DNA of 64,000 nucleotides from contig JAJEKV010000225.1 of NCBI GenBank assembly GCA_021234155.1, forward strand, positions 64,001-128,000, given 5' to 3'. A program made the position numbers and the translations under genes. Under the pieces are notes generated by a model, which was not told the origin of the DNA, did not search any database, and saw nothing but the letters and a program-made list of their open reading frames with translations. Within the stretch, counting starts at the first letter, position 1; every line of letters starts with the position of its first letter. The stretch comes from Isoetes taiwanensis (lineage: Eukaryota > Streptophyta > Lycopodiopsida > Isoetales > Isoetaceae). Positions 34,860 through 46,202 of the stretch are shown here, piece by piece.

Positions 34860-36440
34860 GGACTGGCGCCACGCCCCTTAACCATTATCCCTAATGGCAC
34901 GAACCCGCCTTTGCGGTCGACACCATTCCTCATGACGAAGAAAAAAAGGTTCACTTTGCACCAGACTTGGAGAAACTCATGCCGCATGTCATGCCTAAGG
35001 TTCGCCAAAGTATTTTGAACCTCATGCAAGCTGCTGAAGGCCGAACGTTGGCAAATGTTCATGCCACCACCAGAGCTCAACAACGCCACGATATACCTTC
35101 CACATCTCAACCTCCACGCCTCGGACATATCCCAATATTCTGCCGAGGTTGACTGCTCAAAAAGTTGCCGCTTCCTTACCACGACTCCGGCACCCGTGGA
35201 TCCAGCCAGATCCTTTTTCTCATGTGCCCTGGAACTCCAAGAGGAGCTAGCCAAGATCAAAATTCCTTTAAGCTTGGCAACCATTTTGAAACTCGTCACG
35301 CTCTCAAGGACCGGTTACCACTCCGGTGAGTTCTAGTTGGGGCTGTTGCTACCTCTACACCCACGGTCCATGCCACGGTGGAAATCAACAAGTCAATCAT
35401 GTGCAAATTGGCGGGGGTAGCTTGATCAATCTCATCACGGATAAACTCCGCAAACAAATGGGCATCACACAACTCTTTCGGTGCCCCATATGACATCAAG
35501 TTGGCTAATGGCCATGTCACAAGACCTCAAAGGCGTCCGCGCCTCTTCTTCACATCAACATAGGTGATCTCCGATTCCCCATGGAATTTGGAGTTTGGAA
35601 GGCTGGCGAAGATCCGGTGACTATGAAATGTTGGTGTGGACCTTTTTCCGCCGGGCCAAGAGTATCCATTCTTGGGCCCGCGGATCGGTTGGTCATCAGC
35701 GATGGTCACCTCAATGCCACCATGGACTTGGAAGCGGGCAAGATCATTTTCTGTTGAACATCTTGAACCCTCTCTCTCGAGACACGCATTCGAGGAAGCT
35801 CAGAATATTTATCAAGTTCGAGGGCTCCACTGCGAAGTGCGCCTGTCATCCTACCCGAATATCGATCCTTGAGAGAAATGACTCTTGATCAGGACGGTAC
35901 CGGGTGGCTGCTTTGCTTGACCCTTACGGCTCCTTGCAATAGAATCCAACGTGTTGATCACTTTTCAGATGCTGAACCTCCCCGCAACTCTCTGTTGATG
36001 TACGCTGTCATGAAGCAACCTCTGGATGGATGAAACTTCGGCAACCTCTCTTTTCACCACGCAGAGTGCCACGCATCTGTTATGCTTCAACCGCTTTGCT
36101 CATATTGTCCAGACACGAAGTAATACCTCATATTCAGACTCACGAAGTGGAGATCGTGGGCGTGGGCAACAATCACTTGTCGCATTTTTTGCAAATCTTC
36201 CGCCCCTTATCGTAGCGGGGGCCGTCAAAGCTCAATTCAAAAGTTCAAACACATTTTAGCGCGGAGCTCTGAGAGATCTTCTGGGAATCAACAAAAGCTT
36301 GGGGAACTCACCATTCCTACCAAACCGATGCGACCGGTTTAGCAACGGCGGTACCGGCTCAACCCTAATTACCGTGATGGCGTCAAGGCGGAAATTGACA
36401 AACTCCTTTTGCTGCGGGTTTGATCTATGAGGTCAAACAT
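34860..36440 (+). pseudogene. Decayed protease/linker part of Ty3/gypsy pol
   Basis: Lies between gag and the first RT block. Frames change every 100-250 bases and no intact DSG protease box could be read with certainty. Fragments such as the segment at 35,900-36,420 precede the RT in the expected place. Confidence 0.45.
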
Positions 36441-36448
36441 TCGAATGG

Positions 36449-37784
36449 GTGAGCCCCATAGTCATTGCCCTCAAACACAATGGGAAGATCCGCGTCTGTG
36501 TGGACTACCGAAAACTCAATCGCTACGGGCGTGATCATTTTCCCCTTCCCTTCACGGACCCGAGGTTAAGGAAGAGGTTCTTCGGACATGAGATGTACTC
36601 CTTCATGGATGGTTTTTTCGGCTACAATCGGATCTCAATCAAAGAATCGATCAACTCAAGACTATTTTCACCACCAGGTAGGGCACTTTTGCCTACAAGG
36701 TGGTCCCTTTTGGCTTATCAAACTCTCCATCCACGTTTTCAGCATCATGCTCTCAGTTTTTCATGATTTCATGAAGGAAAATCCCTTCTTACAAATTTTT
36801 CAAGATGACTTCTCTGCCTACAGTTCCATGGCTGACCACTTGGATAAGTTGGAACTCGTCTTCCAGAAATGTGATGAGTCCGGCATTAGTCTCAATCCTG
36901 AGAAATGCACCTTTTGCGTCACCTCGGGGAGTTACGTTGTTAGGCCACGTTGTCGACAAAGCGGTATCACCACAGATCTGCCAAAATCGGTTGTGCTCAA
37001 GGCTCAAGCACCGGCCAATATCAAGGAGACACGCTCTTTCCTGGGTAAGGTCAATTATTACTCTACCTTTATTCCTGGACTAGCAGCCATTGCAGATCCC
37101 ATTCATCAACTCACGGGAGATGAATCCACTTGGGCTTGGAATTCCCGTGCGGATCTTCGCTTTCCAACGGTTGAAGCTTTTGCTTACTCAGGCCCGGTTC
37201 TTGTTCCTCCTCAATGGGACAAGCCCTTTCATGTTCATGTCGATGTCGGCGTTTGCTATTGGGCTGTTCTTTCTCAAGAATATAATCGCTGACATCGAAA
37301 AACCAAATCGCTTCGCCCAGAAAACTCAATTCTCTTGGCGCCAACTATTCTGCCCGCGAGGCGTGAAGCTTTGGGTCTCATTTTCTGTGTCCAACGCTTC
37401 CGTCACTACCTTTTGGGCAGTCAAATCAAGTTCTTTGTGGACCACCAAGCACTCCTTTATTTGATCAACAAATCCACGCCCACGGGCCGCATTGCTCGTT
37501 GGGTCCTTCTTCTTCAAGAATTTGCCCTTTTGAAATTGTTCACAAGGCGGCAAATCTCATGTGGTCCCGGATTATCTTTTCATCCATCCACAGATGATCC
37601 CTCAAGCTGGAGTCTCAGGCGCCTTTCACGACGCTCAACTCTTTTTTGGTCACGGCAACACCACTTTGGTTCCATGATTTTCAGCGGTACCTCCTCACGG
37701 GTGCCCTTCCACCCGGAAGGACACAACGCTCTCTCCTGCCAAGCGGCAATCCCGTCGACATCAATTTCTCCGCGAGGTCCGTGA
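36449..37784 (+). pseudogene. Ty3/gypsy reverse transcriptase and RNase H
   Basis: RT landmarks in order: SPIVIALKHNGKIRVCVDYR, KLN, SFMDGFFGYNRISI (box with the first catalytic Asp), then, in the next frame, FLQIFQDDFSAYSS (the YxDD box as FQDD, about 36,796-36,812), LNPEKCTFCV and SFLGKVNYYSTFIPGLA. RNase H follows: KPFHVHVDVGVCYWAVLSQ, then RREALGLIFCVQRFRHYLLG, FFVDHQALLYL. Frame changes near 36,600, 36,760 and 37,290. Catalytic residues survive but the reading frame does not. Confidence 0.88.
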
Positions 37785-39009
37785 CTACACCATGGTTGCA
37801 GGACATCTCTACAAAAAGGGTAAGGATACCATCCTTCGACGTTGTGTTCTACCTCATGAAGTTCCAGATATTGTTCGGGAAGCTCATCAAGGGCTAGGTG
37901 GTGGTCATTTTCATGGTGACACCACGGCCGCGAAAAATCCTTCTAGCTGGGTATTTTTGGCCCACGCTCTTCAAAGGCGCCACGCCCACGCCAAGCCGCG
38001 TGTGATGCTTACCCGCCGGTGGGGCGACCCACGCCCGTGGCGGCTCTTCCCTTGGCGCCGGCCGCCACACCACTTCCCTTCAAAGCAAATGGGGAATGGA
38101 CTTTGTGGGACCCATAGATCCTCCTGCGCGGCACACCCGTGCCCGCTTACATCCGGGTTCTCACCGACTACGCTACCAAATGGGCGGAAGTTTTTGACTT
38201 CCGGACAACAACGCTGCGGCAAAACGCGGCCGGTCCTTTATCAACAAATCATCACGCGATTCGGGCCGCTACCTGGAGCTGGTGATGATCGTGGTGTCCA
38301 CTTTATCAATCATACCATCAAGGAGGCGGCGGATTATCTCCCTCGATACATCATCACAAGAGCACACCTTACTATCCTCAAGGTAATGGTTTGGCAGAAA
38401 GCACCAACAAAACTCTGGTCACCATTCTCAAGAAAATTTGTGACGCTTCACGCACAGACTGGCAAACAAAACTTCCACTTGTTCTTTGGGCCTACAATAC
38501 TTGTTTCAAAATAGCTACAGGTCACACTCCTTTCAAATTGGTTTATGGTCGGGGAAGCTCTCATGCCGTTTTGAATACATCCTTCCAACACTCCGTTTTC
38601 AACTAGCTCTCGCCCATAATCCTTTCTTTGCACTCAAAGAAAGGGTCTATCAATTGGAACAGTTGGATGAACTTAGAAGGGATGCTTATATTCGTGTTCT
38701 TCATGGACAACAGTTGCAAAAATCTTTACATGACAAACGTCTGAAGACAAAGACATTCAAAGAAGGAGATTTGGTTCTTCTTTATGATTCTCGGTACAAA
38801 AATTTTCCGGGTAAACTTAAGTTTCGTTGGCTTGGCCCTTATCAAATTGTTCAAGTGGTTCGACCCAGCGTTTTCCAACTGGCTGAGTTAGATGGCACTC
38901 CATTACCTACATTGGTTAATGGTTTTCGCCTCAAAACATTTCATCACACAGAAAGCGAACATCAACAAACAGATACAGTTCAAGAAGCAAACACCACAGA
39001 TAGTGACTA
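37785..39009 (+). pseudogene. Ty3/gypsy integrase and C-terminal domain
   Basis: Zinc-binding N-terminal domain around HEVPDIVREAHQGLGGGHFH (about 37,855-37,915); a GC-rich, frame-broken core at 37,930-38,390; then ESTNKTLVTILKKICDA and LPLVLWAYNTCFKIATGHTP (about 38,395-38,530), the conserved end of the integrase core. The C-terminal part DLVLLYDSRYKNFPGKLKFR, WLGPYQIV is the SH3-like DNA-binding domain. The last stretch, to the stop at 39,009, is open for about 170 codons. Role by family: inserts the element's DNA copy into the genome. Confidence 0.85.
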
Positions 39010-39150
39010 AACAGGCGGCATATTATATTATAAGTGGATATTTTTTTACAAAATGCGGGCACAGGCTAGCTATTTCCGCTATGGGCACTGCCCTATATAC
39101 AAAAACGGGCTCAGAGCCCTATCTACTACCAACCTAAGAAGAAAAACCCT

Positions 39151-39435
39151 CTACTCCGGGTTCGGAGCAGAGGTGATGCGGAGGAGATGGTAGAGGTTCT
39201 GCTCAGGGTCCCAGCGAAGGTGCAGAACCACCTCCATCCCGTTGGTATTAGGGTCGGGATGTTCAGCCATCCCGGAGCACCAGCCATCCATTCGCAGGCC
39301 ACGATTGTGGCAGCGCCAGAGGTCCAGACAGTTCATTTTGCAAGTAATCCACTCCTGACAGTTGGTGGGCATAGTGCAGTTCTCGTTCAAACCAGCAGCC
39401 GCCATGCTCAGCGCCATCGCATGTCTTCGCTTCAC
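39151..39435 (-). CDS. Antisense ORF in the Ty3/gypsy 3' region
   Basis: A minus-strand frame of 94 codons (or 86 from the second Met at about 39,411) is Cys-rich in its middle: ENCTMPTNCQEWITCKMNC, then LWRCHNRGLRMDGWC. A TATATAAG box lies at about 39,449-39,456, about 20-30 bases upstream on the minus strand, so antisense transcription is plausible. Plant Ty3/gypsy elements with antisense ORFs between integrase and 3' LTR are known. The product is not recognised; it could be a chance frame, but it is free of lesions while all sense frames around it are broken. Confidence 0.45.
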   Translation of the reverse strand: MKRRHAMALSMAAAGLNENCTMPTNCQEWITCKMNCLDLWRCHNRGLRMDGWCSGMAEHPDPNTNGMEVVLHLRWDPEQNLYHLLRITSAPNPE

Positions 39436-39944
39436 TCCCGGTTCGTCTTATATAGCCAACCGAGGAACTGCTAGTCGACGTGGACCAATCAAAAATTCGC
39501 CAACGTGTTTGCAATGCAAGGCTCCTTCTAAACTGAGAATCTTTTCTCCCACCGCATATCTAACAAGGGTACCCTCTGACACATTCGTTTTAATGATATC
39601 CCACTTTGAGTTGCCAGTGCCATTGCTTCTTTTCATACCCGTCAAACATTAATATGTGTCCTTTGGCCACCTGTCACATCCGATCCTTCTCTCACGTCTC
39701 ATCTTCACCGTTCATTGCTTCTCCCTTAAGTTGTTCAGGGACTTAGCCAAATTTTTGCCTCTCAATGCCCTCCTTGGCATCTTTCGACACCTGGCACCAT
39801 CAACGGCTACAATTTCGCCCTCATCATACCTCTTCGCCTCCATTTGCGCGCCCTAAACCTTTTCGTTCCTCTGCGCCTTCGTCCTCCGTTCTTGGCCTTC
39901 GTCCTCCGCCTTTGCATCACTGTTCTTTTCTGCAAGTCTTTGCC

Positions 39945-41099
39945 ATGGCTGCACCAAGATTTTCTACACTTCAAGCTACTGCTCCCAGGGAACCGGCTCT
40001 TTTCGAGTCTGTATCTTTCTTGACGCCCACTTTCCGTGAAGCCCTTGTTGGCCCGAATCGTGAAGTCGCAGAACGCCAGAAGCTTTACGAATTCTCTCAA
40101 ATGGAACTTCCGGCTCCAAATCCTGACCAATTGAAGCAGTTCATCGCCAATATCGTCAACAGCCCGCATGGATACACCACAGTGGTCGATGGCACCACCA
40201 TTTCGCTGACTCAACACTTGATTTTCGAGGTATTCCATATTCCCTTGCAAACCCCTTGTTTATCTTGGTTACGCCATACGGGGATCTAGATGTCACGCGA
40301 GTTTGGTGCACCTCCTTATCATGCCAATGTGCATGGCGACAAATATCGACAAGCCTCATGAAACTTTTGTTAAGTTTACGTGAAATAAAGTTCCTTGGGT
40401 ATTCTATCAAGAACACCCATATCAATAAGCCCTTCTATAATATCATGATCACTGCTACGCACTCCAACCACCATATTGATTGGCCCCAATTGATGTTTTA
40501 CCATCTTCTCCAAGAAGTTGACCGTCTTAGAGCTGCCACTTCTAATTCTGAAGTTTCTGTGGGAGGCCACCTTCAAGCCATCATCCGTCATTACTTTCCT
40601 CCCACACCTCCTCATTCTCATGATTCCCTTTCAGTTCCTTCCCCCCCAAACTCACCAAGTCGGCACTTCACGCCCTTCTTCCTCTGGTCATGTCAAAATT
40701 CCGAACTCCCATGAGCGTGGTTGGCAACGCCCGGCTGATGCGCTTCATGGTCTTGACACCTTCTTGCAGAATGCCGCCACCTCACCAGATCCTTCAGTTC
40801 ATCTTCAAAGCGAGGTTTTGTCTTTGCTCTCAAATGCATCTTGCTTTCGGTTCCTTAATCGGCGGCGTCCATTTTTTCGCGCAATCGAATGCAAGTGTCG
40901 GGTGCCTTACGCCTCGGACACGCCTACTCATGGAATGTCGGTTCGTTTCTTGAGGCGCCCATCGCCCTTGAAGACATGTAATGCGATCTCGTTCCTCATT
41001 GATGCAGATCACGCCCTTGGCCTCAACACTCCTCTGCTCTACAAAACGCCGGGGACCTCATTAGCGATTACCATAATGGTGCCCGTCCTCACTCCGTGA
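39945..41099 (+). pseudogene. Extra ORF downstream of Ty3/gypsy pol
   Basis: Begins with an ATG in CCATGG context. It runs MAAPRFSTLQATAPREPALF, EVAERQKLYEFSQMELPAPN, LTQHLIFEVFHIPLQTPCLS to about 40,250, then continues in other frames: NIMITATHSNHHIDWPQLMF, YHLLQEVDRLR, then a Pro/Ser-rich stretch and an Arg-rich end near 41,090. The EVFxIPL and IDW..LxFYHLLQE spacing vaguely resembles the 'putative plant transposon protein' ORFs of large plant retroelements. Function unknown. At least two frameshifts. Confidence 0.45.
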
Positions 41100-41170
41100 G
41101 GATCACTTTCGAACCAGATGGCTTCCGCCCTCGGAAACACTTCCTCCTTTTTCTTCACTCGAGTGTCGTT

Positions 41171-41180
41171 TGGTGGGGAG
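41171..41180 (+). promoter_or_regulatory. Polypurine tract of the Ty3/gypsy element
   Basis: TGGTGGGGAG directly precedes the 3' LTR, the expected position of the plus-strand primer for reverse transcription. Confidence 0.65.
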
Positions 41181-41771
41181 TGTTAGTCCTGTGTGCCTCT
41201 GAGTACGGGACTATTCATGCATCTGACGGACCAGGTCAAGCTCAAGGATCCACGAGTCGACCCGCGGGTCAGCCATCAAAGGCTCGTGAAGACCAGAAGA
41301 CGGGACAGACCACGGTCAAAGCTGCGTCTAAAGCGCCGCCGCTCGGACAAGTGGCGGCCCGTCACCGCTTGGGGCGTCGGCGTCGGCAGATGATTCTAGG
41401 CACTTCAAGAGGCACCGCCAACATTCCACCAAATCAGGCCTCCTTCCGAGTCGGCAACCGAGATCGGTCGAGTGTACATATTGGGCCAAAGGCCATTGCA
41501 CTATATATATGAGTAGGGCTAGCACATGAGTTGGAGATGAGTTTTGAGTCTTGTCTCTTTTTCAGTTTTTCTCTATTGCGAGAGCTCATGTATGTTCATC
41601 ATTGATATCAAGGAAGCTTATCATTTTCCTCTCATTGTTCTTTTTGTTTGTTTTTCTTCTTCTTGTTCTCTTCTTGCAAATCCCGGCGTGACATAGTCCC
41701 CGGACTCTCTGTTAGATCCACGGGTCCTCCACAGAGGGCTGTCTTCCGGGAGTTCAACCCGGACCCAAACA
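41181..41771 (+). repeat. 3' LTR
   Basis: Begins TGTTAGTCCTGTGTGCC and ends GGACCCAAACA. Its divergence from the 5' LTR (several indels and scattered substitutions) implies an insertion that is not recent. Confidence 0.85.
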
Positions 41772-41851
41772 AGCTCCGCTCTGTGTTCCCCGGCTTTTCG
41801 ACCAAGCGAATCGAAACTGATGAAAATCGGGAAATGTTAGGATGCTAGGGC

Positions 41852-41873
41852 TTTCTCGACTCGCGAGTCGAGA
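41852..41873. repeat. Perfect copy of the locus B palindrome
   Basis: CTTTCTCGACTCGCGAGTCG followed by AGAAA. It lies about 10-30 bases inside an apparent intron whose minus-strand donor (CATAAG/GTAAAC) is at about 41,902. Confidence 0.9.
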
Positions 41874-41901
41874 AACCACGGAATCGGAGACAGTTGTTTA
41901 C

Positions 41902-42665
41902 CTTATGTAGCTGGCACTCATTTGCTATTGTGTTCAGCGTTGGCTAATCTTTGGCCAGCTCCGTTCTTTGGCGTCTCCGTGAAAGAACTCTGCACTCGCT
42001 TGGCATATCTATCCTTGATCGCTGCGGCACCTCCTTCTCTGCGCAATACTTGCGTGCCCTCACTGAATGCTGGCCGTCTACAACCCAGAACCGGACGTCT
42101 TTTCCCTTCAGGTCTTCCTCAGACTTCAAATTGAACAACTCACCGGTCGATCTGGCGAAGGTATGACATCCAGGGCATTGGATCGCAGCGAGAATGTCGC
42201 ACCATCCGGGTTCGGCATCTCCAACATGTATGCTGGATTAAATTCCCCGTGGTTGAACAAGAGGCATCTCCCGTGCAAACCTTCAGGCGTCTGATATCCA
42301 GCAGTAGCTTGTGTGATATTCCCAACGGATAATACTGAGCCAGCCGCTCCATTTTCTGTGCCCCTCTCTGTGAAATCCTGATCTGCTCATCTGGATCCAT
42401 TAATGGGGAGTCGACCATATCTTCGCCTGCTTCATCATCTGATTCCTCCCGTGTGGTGTCATCTGCTCCATCTGGATTCCTGTCCGGAGTTTTTTCTTTG
42501 TGAAGCACAACTTTCCTTGTAACTGACGAGTGTTGTAGAGTCTTCAGCACACTGGACGTGAAGCTCCCCGTGTTGAAGAGTTTTTCCCTCACTCTGGAAA
42601 TCTCAATTCCAAGCACCCTGGATGTTAGGGTTCCGGCTTCCTTCATCCCTTCCAGATCCTTCCAC
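41902..42665 (-). pseudogene. ParB/DGQHR-like exon of locus B
   Basis: The minus-strand frame enters from the element A insertion site with KDLEGMKEAGTLTSRVLG and continues through an acidic linker (DEAGEDMVDSPLMDPDEQ) and LLLDIRRLKVCTG. After frame changes near 42,250 and 42,140 it reads DVRFWVVDGQHSVRARKY (about 42,050-42,100), then ANECQLHK before a GTAAAC donor. The VVDGQHSxxA core matches the ParB/sulfiredoxin-like and DGQHR nucleotide-processing folds (v.DGxHR..A). The equivalent position in element A reads VLGGTHSYKARKE. Upstream, the frame continues beyond element A into 51,070-51,430. An in-frame TAG near 41,935 and the frameshifts suggest decay. Confidence 0.6.
42662..42665. repeat. 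Target-site duplication of element A, left copy
   Basis: CCAC, repeated at 51,070-51,073. Because both flanks share TTCCAC, up to 6 bp is possible, but 4 bp gives symmetrical terminal repeats. Confidence 0.8.
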
Positions 42666-42695
42666 AACAAAGTTTAAAATGAAACGCACTTATTT
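42666..42695. repeat. Left terminal inverted repeat of element A
   Basis: Starts AACAAAGTTTAAAATGAAAC and continues GCACTTATTT. One mismatch to the right end. A direct copy of GAAACGCACTT follows at 42,700-42,710, and TGAAAGATTCC lies at about 42,724-42,734, also shared with the right end. Confidence 0.92.
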
Positions 42696-42734
42696 GCTGG
42701 AAACGCACTTCAGAAGGAATCTTTGAAAGATTCC

Positions 42735-43050
42735 CTAAAATTCCCTTAAAAAGTCCATTTTTAAGATTTTTTTGTGACAGGTGTGACAATTTAAGTAATT
42801 TAGGTACCATTTTTGAGGGGTTGATTGAACATAACTTTCGTGCAAAAATTTTAAATAGCAATTTTCATCCTCCTAAACTAGAACAAAAAATAGTTACTTT
42901 TATAAAGTGTAGCAAAAAAGGGGCAATAAAAAAATAGCAAGGGTAATAGAGTGACAAAGAAGTGATATATTCAAGGTTGTGAAAATTGTACAAAATTATG
43001 AACAAAATTGTCAAAAATATAGGACATTTTGACAAACACTCATCAATGCA
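42735..43050. other. Left subterminal AT-rich region of element A
   Basis: No coding evidence. AT-rich DNA between the left end and the transposase 3' end, matching in character the 50.6-51.0 kb region at the other end. Confidence 0.5.
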
Positions 43051-46000
43051 CTTTTCATTTCTTTACATGTTCGAGTCATCGGACAAACTTACATTTTGCG
43101 GCAAGATCGGGATGCATCTCATCCTCCGACTCATTTTATCCCCTCGATCACTTGAGCCTTCATCCTCGCCTTTCTCTCTCAACCTTTGGATGTACTCGAA
43201 GCGATCTTCTTCCTCACTTTGTCTACAAGTGAGTCTTCATCATCATCTTTTTTTTGCCACCTTTCTAGGTTGTTTGTCTAATCCACATGCCGAGCCTTAT
43301 TAAAGTTTGAGTGACCATACGTAACTTATTAGCAAGCAATCGAACAAAGTCATATGCAAGAACCTTTACTTGACTAGATCTATGGCCAGCGGTGCTTGCT
43401 TTGGACTTTGCTCTCTTTCCCACTCCCTGTTTTACCATCTCCAAAGTATAACTCCCGAAAGCATTGGCGCATTTGTTCTCATCAATTGCACTTTTAATTG
43501 AGTGGGAATTCCATCCTCTCTTGTTACCTCCGGTACTTTAGCTAGCGAATGGCTTCCCAGATTCATCATTATCATTTGGGACAGCTATGAGCATTCCTTT
43601 GAATCTCGAGATGAACCCGGAGACTCGAGCAACTTGTTGTGCCGCGCGTCTAGGGCGGTGTACATGACTCATGTCATCTTCATCCGAGCTAGCCAATATC
43701 TCTACATGTTCCTCTTGATTCTCGACTTGCACGGGGAGAGTTTGCCTAGATGGCCGGTTGAATATGGCGGTCTTCGACCTTGTAATGAAGCTTGCAACAT
43801 GTCACGCGTTCGAGAAAAAAAGGAGGCCACCATAAAGCATCGCCTCCCCAAAGTGGTTAGACCGCGGCCCGAATACTTGTCTCAATGCAATCCAATGATT
43901 TGTTTGAGTCAAATGCTCTTCCCTCCTTTTACTCTTTGTGATTTCTTTCAAGCTTTTTAGAGGCATTTGCTCTCTGCGAGAGCATGGAACTAGTATTGGG
44001 GATGGTGCGAATGAATTGAATACTCTTTGCTGGCCGCCTTTGCAAGGATATGGCATATTTCTTTCCTTGTAAGATGGCCTTGCCATCTACAAGTGAAATT
44101 TTGATCTGATCTTTGAAATGTAATGTTTCTCAAGGGCTCAATAGCACGGTGACCAGTTGATCTCTCAGAAAAATCCATTCTTTGAAATCATAAGTTTCTT
44201 CCAATAATTCGATGTCCGGGACGAGGATTGTAGGAATCTTGGATAACCTCAATCATTCTGGTATCTTTGAGAGCTTTTTTTTCGAGCAAGGCGTTTAGAG
44301 AACCTCATGAACATCGATCAATTTGATCGTGTGTATGACCAACAAGGCGGGAAACCAATCTTCACCTTCTTGAAGATTTGTTTCTCTACTAGCATAACAA
44401 CGATAAGCAAACAATGCCACGATTCTTATTTTCCCTTGTCGTGTTGTCTATTTTGAAGATCTGAGAACCGGGTGGTATATGTTCTAGATTGGAAAGAAGC
44501 TTATTCAATATTGTGATAGTGAGATTTGGATCAGCATGAATGTTTGGATAATTCAAAATGCCTTTGCAAGATAGTTTTCCATTAAATACCATAGCACCAA
44601 CAACATGCGGATGTATGAAATCTTCTTCAAAGAACATCCTTAGGCACATTGACAAAATGTGGTAGGGTGGTCTTCTTCCGGTCCATTCCATCAATAACGG
44701 TGATATGTAGTTGAGTGGTTGTTCAAGCTTTCTTCCTATGTTTTGTCAATTTTCTCCTTTCCAAAGATTGTTGTTTCTGCGTGCTTGTTCGGTTTCTCCT
44801 TCAATGCATCTGAAATGAAAATATGTTTAGGAAAGAACCTACTTTTAAGTAGAACTAGGCAAGAACACGTCCTGGAAGCTTACTTTTAGTGTGAAGTGTC
44901 CTTGCATTTTGTCTCTGAGCTTTTAATTCAGAGCATGTAGCACAAACAGACATCCTATGCTTTCTAGGAATGGACCGCTGAGAAAACTCTTTTTTTTTTC
45001 CGTGATAAAAAGTAAGAGTAGCGACAAAGCGTTCTCCGGCCTCAACACACATCTCCTTATAATTATCGTAGAATTCTTGTTTAGGTGAAATTGTCACCAA
45101 GTGGTACATAGGGCTGTTAGGGAGTTTCTCACAAGACTCCTTAAAGAAACCTTCCATCCAGAAACACATTGAAGGGCATGAATTCGGTTATGCCCTCTGA
45201 ATGGCGGTAGTCATTGATGCACGGATTCTTGTCAAGCCTTTTCTTCAGCGGTCAAGTCGTCACGCCTAAGGCATGAATCAATTTGAAGGTCGTTTGACAG
45301 ATGGTGTGGCCACCAGCTGTGTAAGTAAACTTCTCACCATCATCTGGCCTAATATTGAAGGCTAAGTAGCCCCTTTGGTCTAGCAGAGTCATTGAACTGT
45401 AACTATCACGAATCAACCTCAATTCCTTTAGTCCAATCTTAAGCAAACAACGTTGAGAACAACAGTGCTTTGTATGTGTTGCCCGCAAGTGAGCCTCGTC
45501 CATGAGTTTCTTTCTTCTAACGGTTGTACATGCTTTCTTGTGTAAAAGTTACGCTTTAAGATTCTTACTTGCGGGGGCTTTGAATTGAACATGGAGTCTT
45601 GTGGCTTTGGTAGGTCCTCACCGAGACATCAACATGAGGTGTTTCTTCGCCCCGAGAGATCAACATGAGGTGTGCTTGTAGATGCTGAGAGGTTTGATGT
45701 GGTCAAGTCCTGGGGGGAGGTGCTTTCCCTCTCTCTGGGAAAAAGTAATCGAGGTTGGTGACGTAGTTGACCAGCTCCTGAAGTGTCGTAGAACACGCGG
45801 GGAGTTGTGCGGTTGCCGATCGCCCCACTTGTTGTAGTACCATTTAGCGAAATGGATGGAGTTGGTGTGATTTGCCTCCGTGGAGGGAGCCTCTGATGGA
45901 CTATGGGTGGCGTACTAAAATGAACTGGAGTAGGTAGTCCGAGCTCTCTAGCCCTGTGGTGGAGTAAAACGATTGGTGGGGGCAAACGGCGTTCGGGGGG

Positions 46001-46202
46001 CGGGGTGTGGTGGAGTAAATTGGGCGGTGGTGGAAGCCGAGGTGGTCTTCTTTGGAGTAAACTCATTTGGGTGTTGGAATGTCGGATGTAGAATATTGGT
46101 GGCTACTTCACGGTGTGCGTTAAGGAGGTGTGAAAGCCATTGCGGGGAGGAAGCCTCGCGAGCGGGAGTTGGAGGCTCTGCAGGTTCTTTTCTCGAAGCC
46201 AT
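43050..46202 (-). pseudogene. DUF7869-type transposase of element A
   Basis: The start is the ATG at 46,202-46,200, one base from a palindrome. A Pro/Thr-rich N-terminus (FTPPHPAPRTPF) leads to a Cys/His region: CTTVRRK, then HTKHCCSQRCLLKIGLKELR and IRDSYSSM, then GHTICQTTFKLIHALGVTT (45,503-45,252). Next come PRKHRMSVCATCSELKAQ (about 44,950), then FKIDNTTRENKNRG (about 44,420-44,460) and GHTHDQID (about 44,325-44,350, reached after a frame change), then MFMRFSKRLARKK. CCxxxC, MxxxCxxC, DNxxxENKNR and GHTHxxID in this order are the hallmarks of DUF7869 proteins, which look like DDE-superfamily transposases. At least six frame breaks; tail frames reach about 43,050. Confidence 0.7.

Larger units (their letters stand above)
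32432..41771 (+). mobile_element. Ty3/gypsy LTR retrotransposon, decayed, about 9.3 kb
   Basis: Two direct LTRs of about 590 bp bracket gag, pol and extra 3' coding sequence in the plus orientation, inserted in an intron of locus B. The 4-mer AAGC occurs immediately before the 5' LTR (32,428-32,431) and at the 3' end (41,771-41,774), the best target-duplication candidate; the usual length is 5. The pol order is reverse transcriptase, RNase H, integrase, which defines Ty3/gypsy. All ORFs carry frameshifts or stops, so this copy is not autonomous. Confidence 0.9.

Noticed and set aside
35595-35888. Separate gene inside the Ty3/gypsy protease region
   Set aside because: It lies in the expected protease/linker position of pol and has no independent start, domain or splice signals.
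41771-41776. Standard 5 bp target duplication for the Ty3/gypsy element
   Set aside because: The best 5-mers on the two sides (AAAGC and CAAGC) differ at one base. Only AAGC is shared, so 4 bp, or 5 bp with one mutation, is all that can be claimed.
42986-43303. Plus-strand 105-codon frame near the left end of element A
   Set aside because: It runs opposite the tail of the transposase gene, and its Ser/Leu-rich product looks like the complement of the acidic/basic tail on the minus strand.
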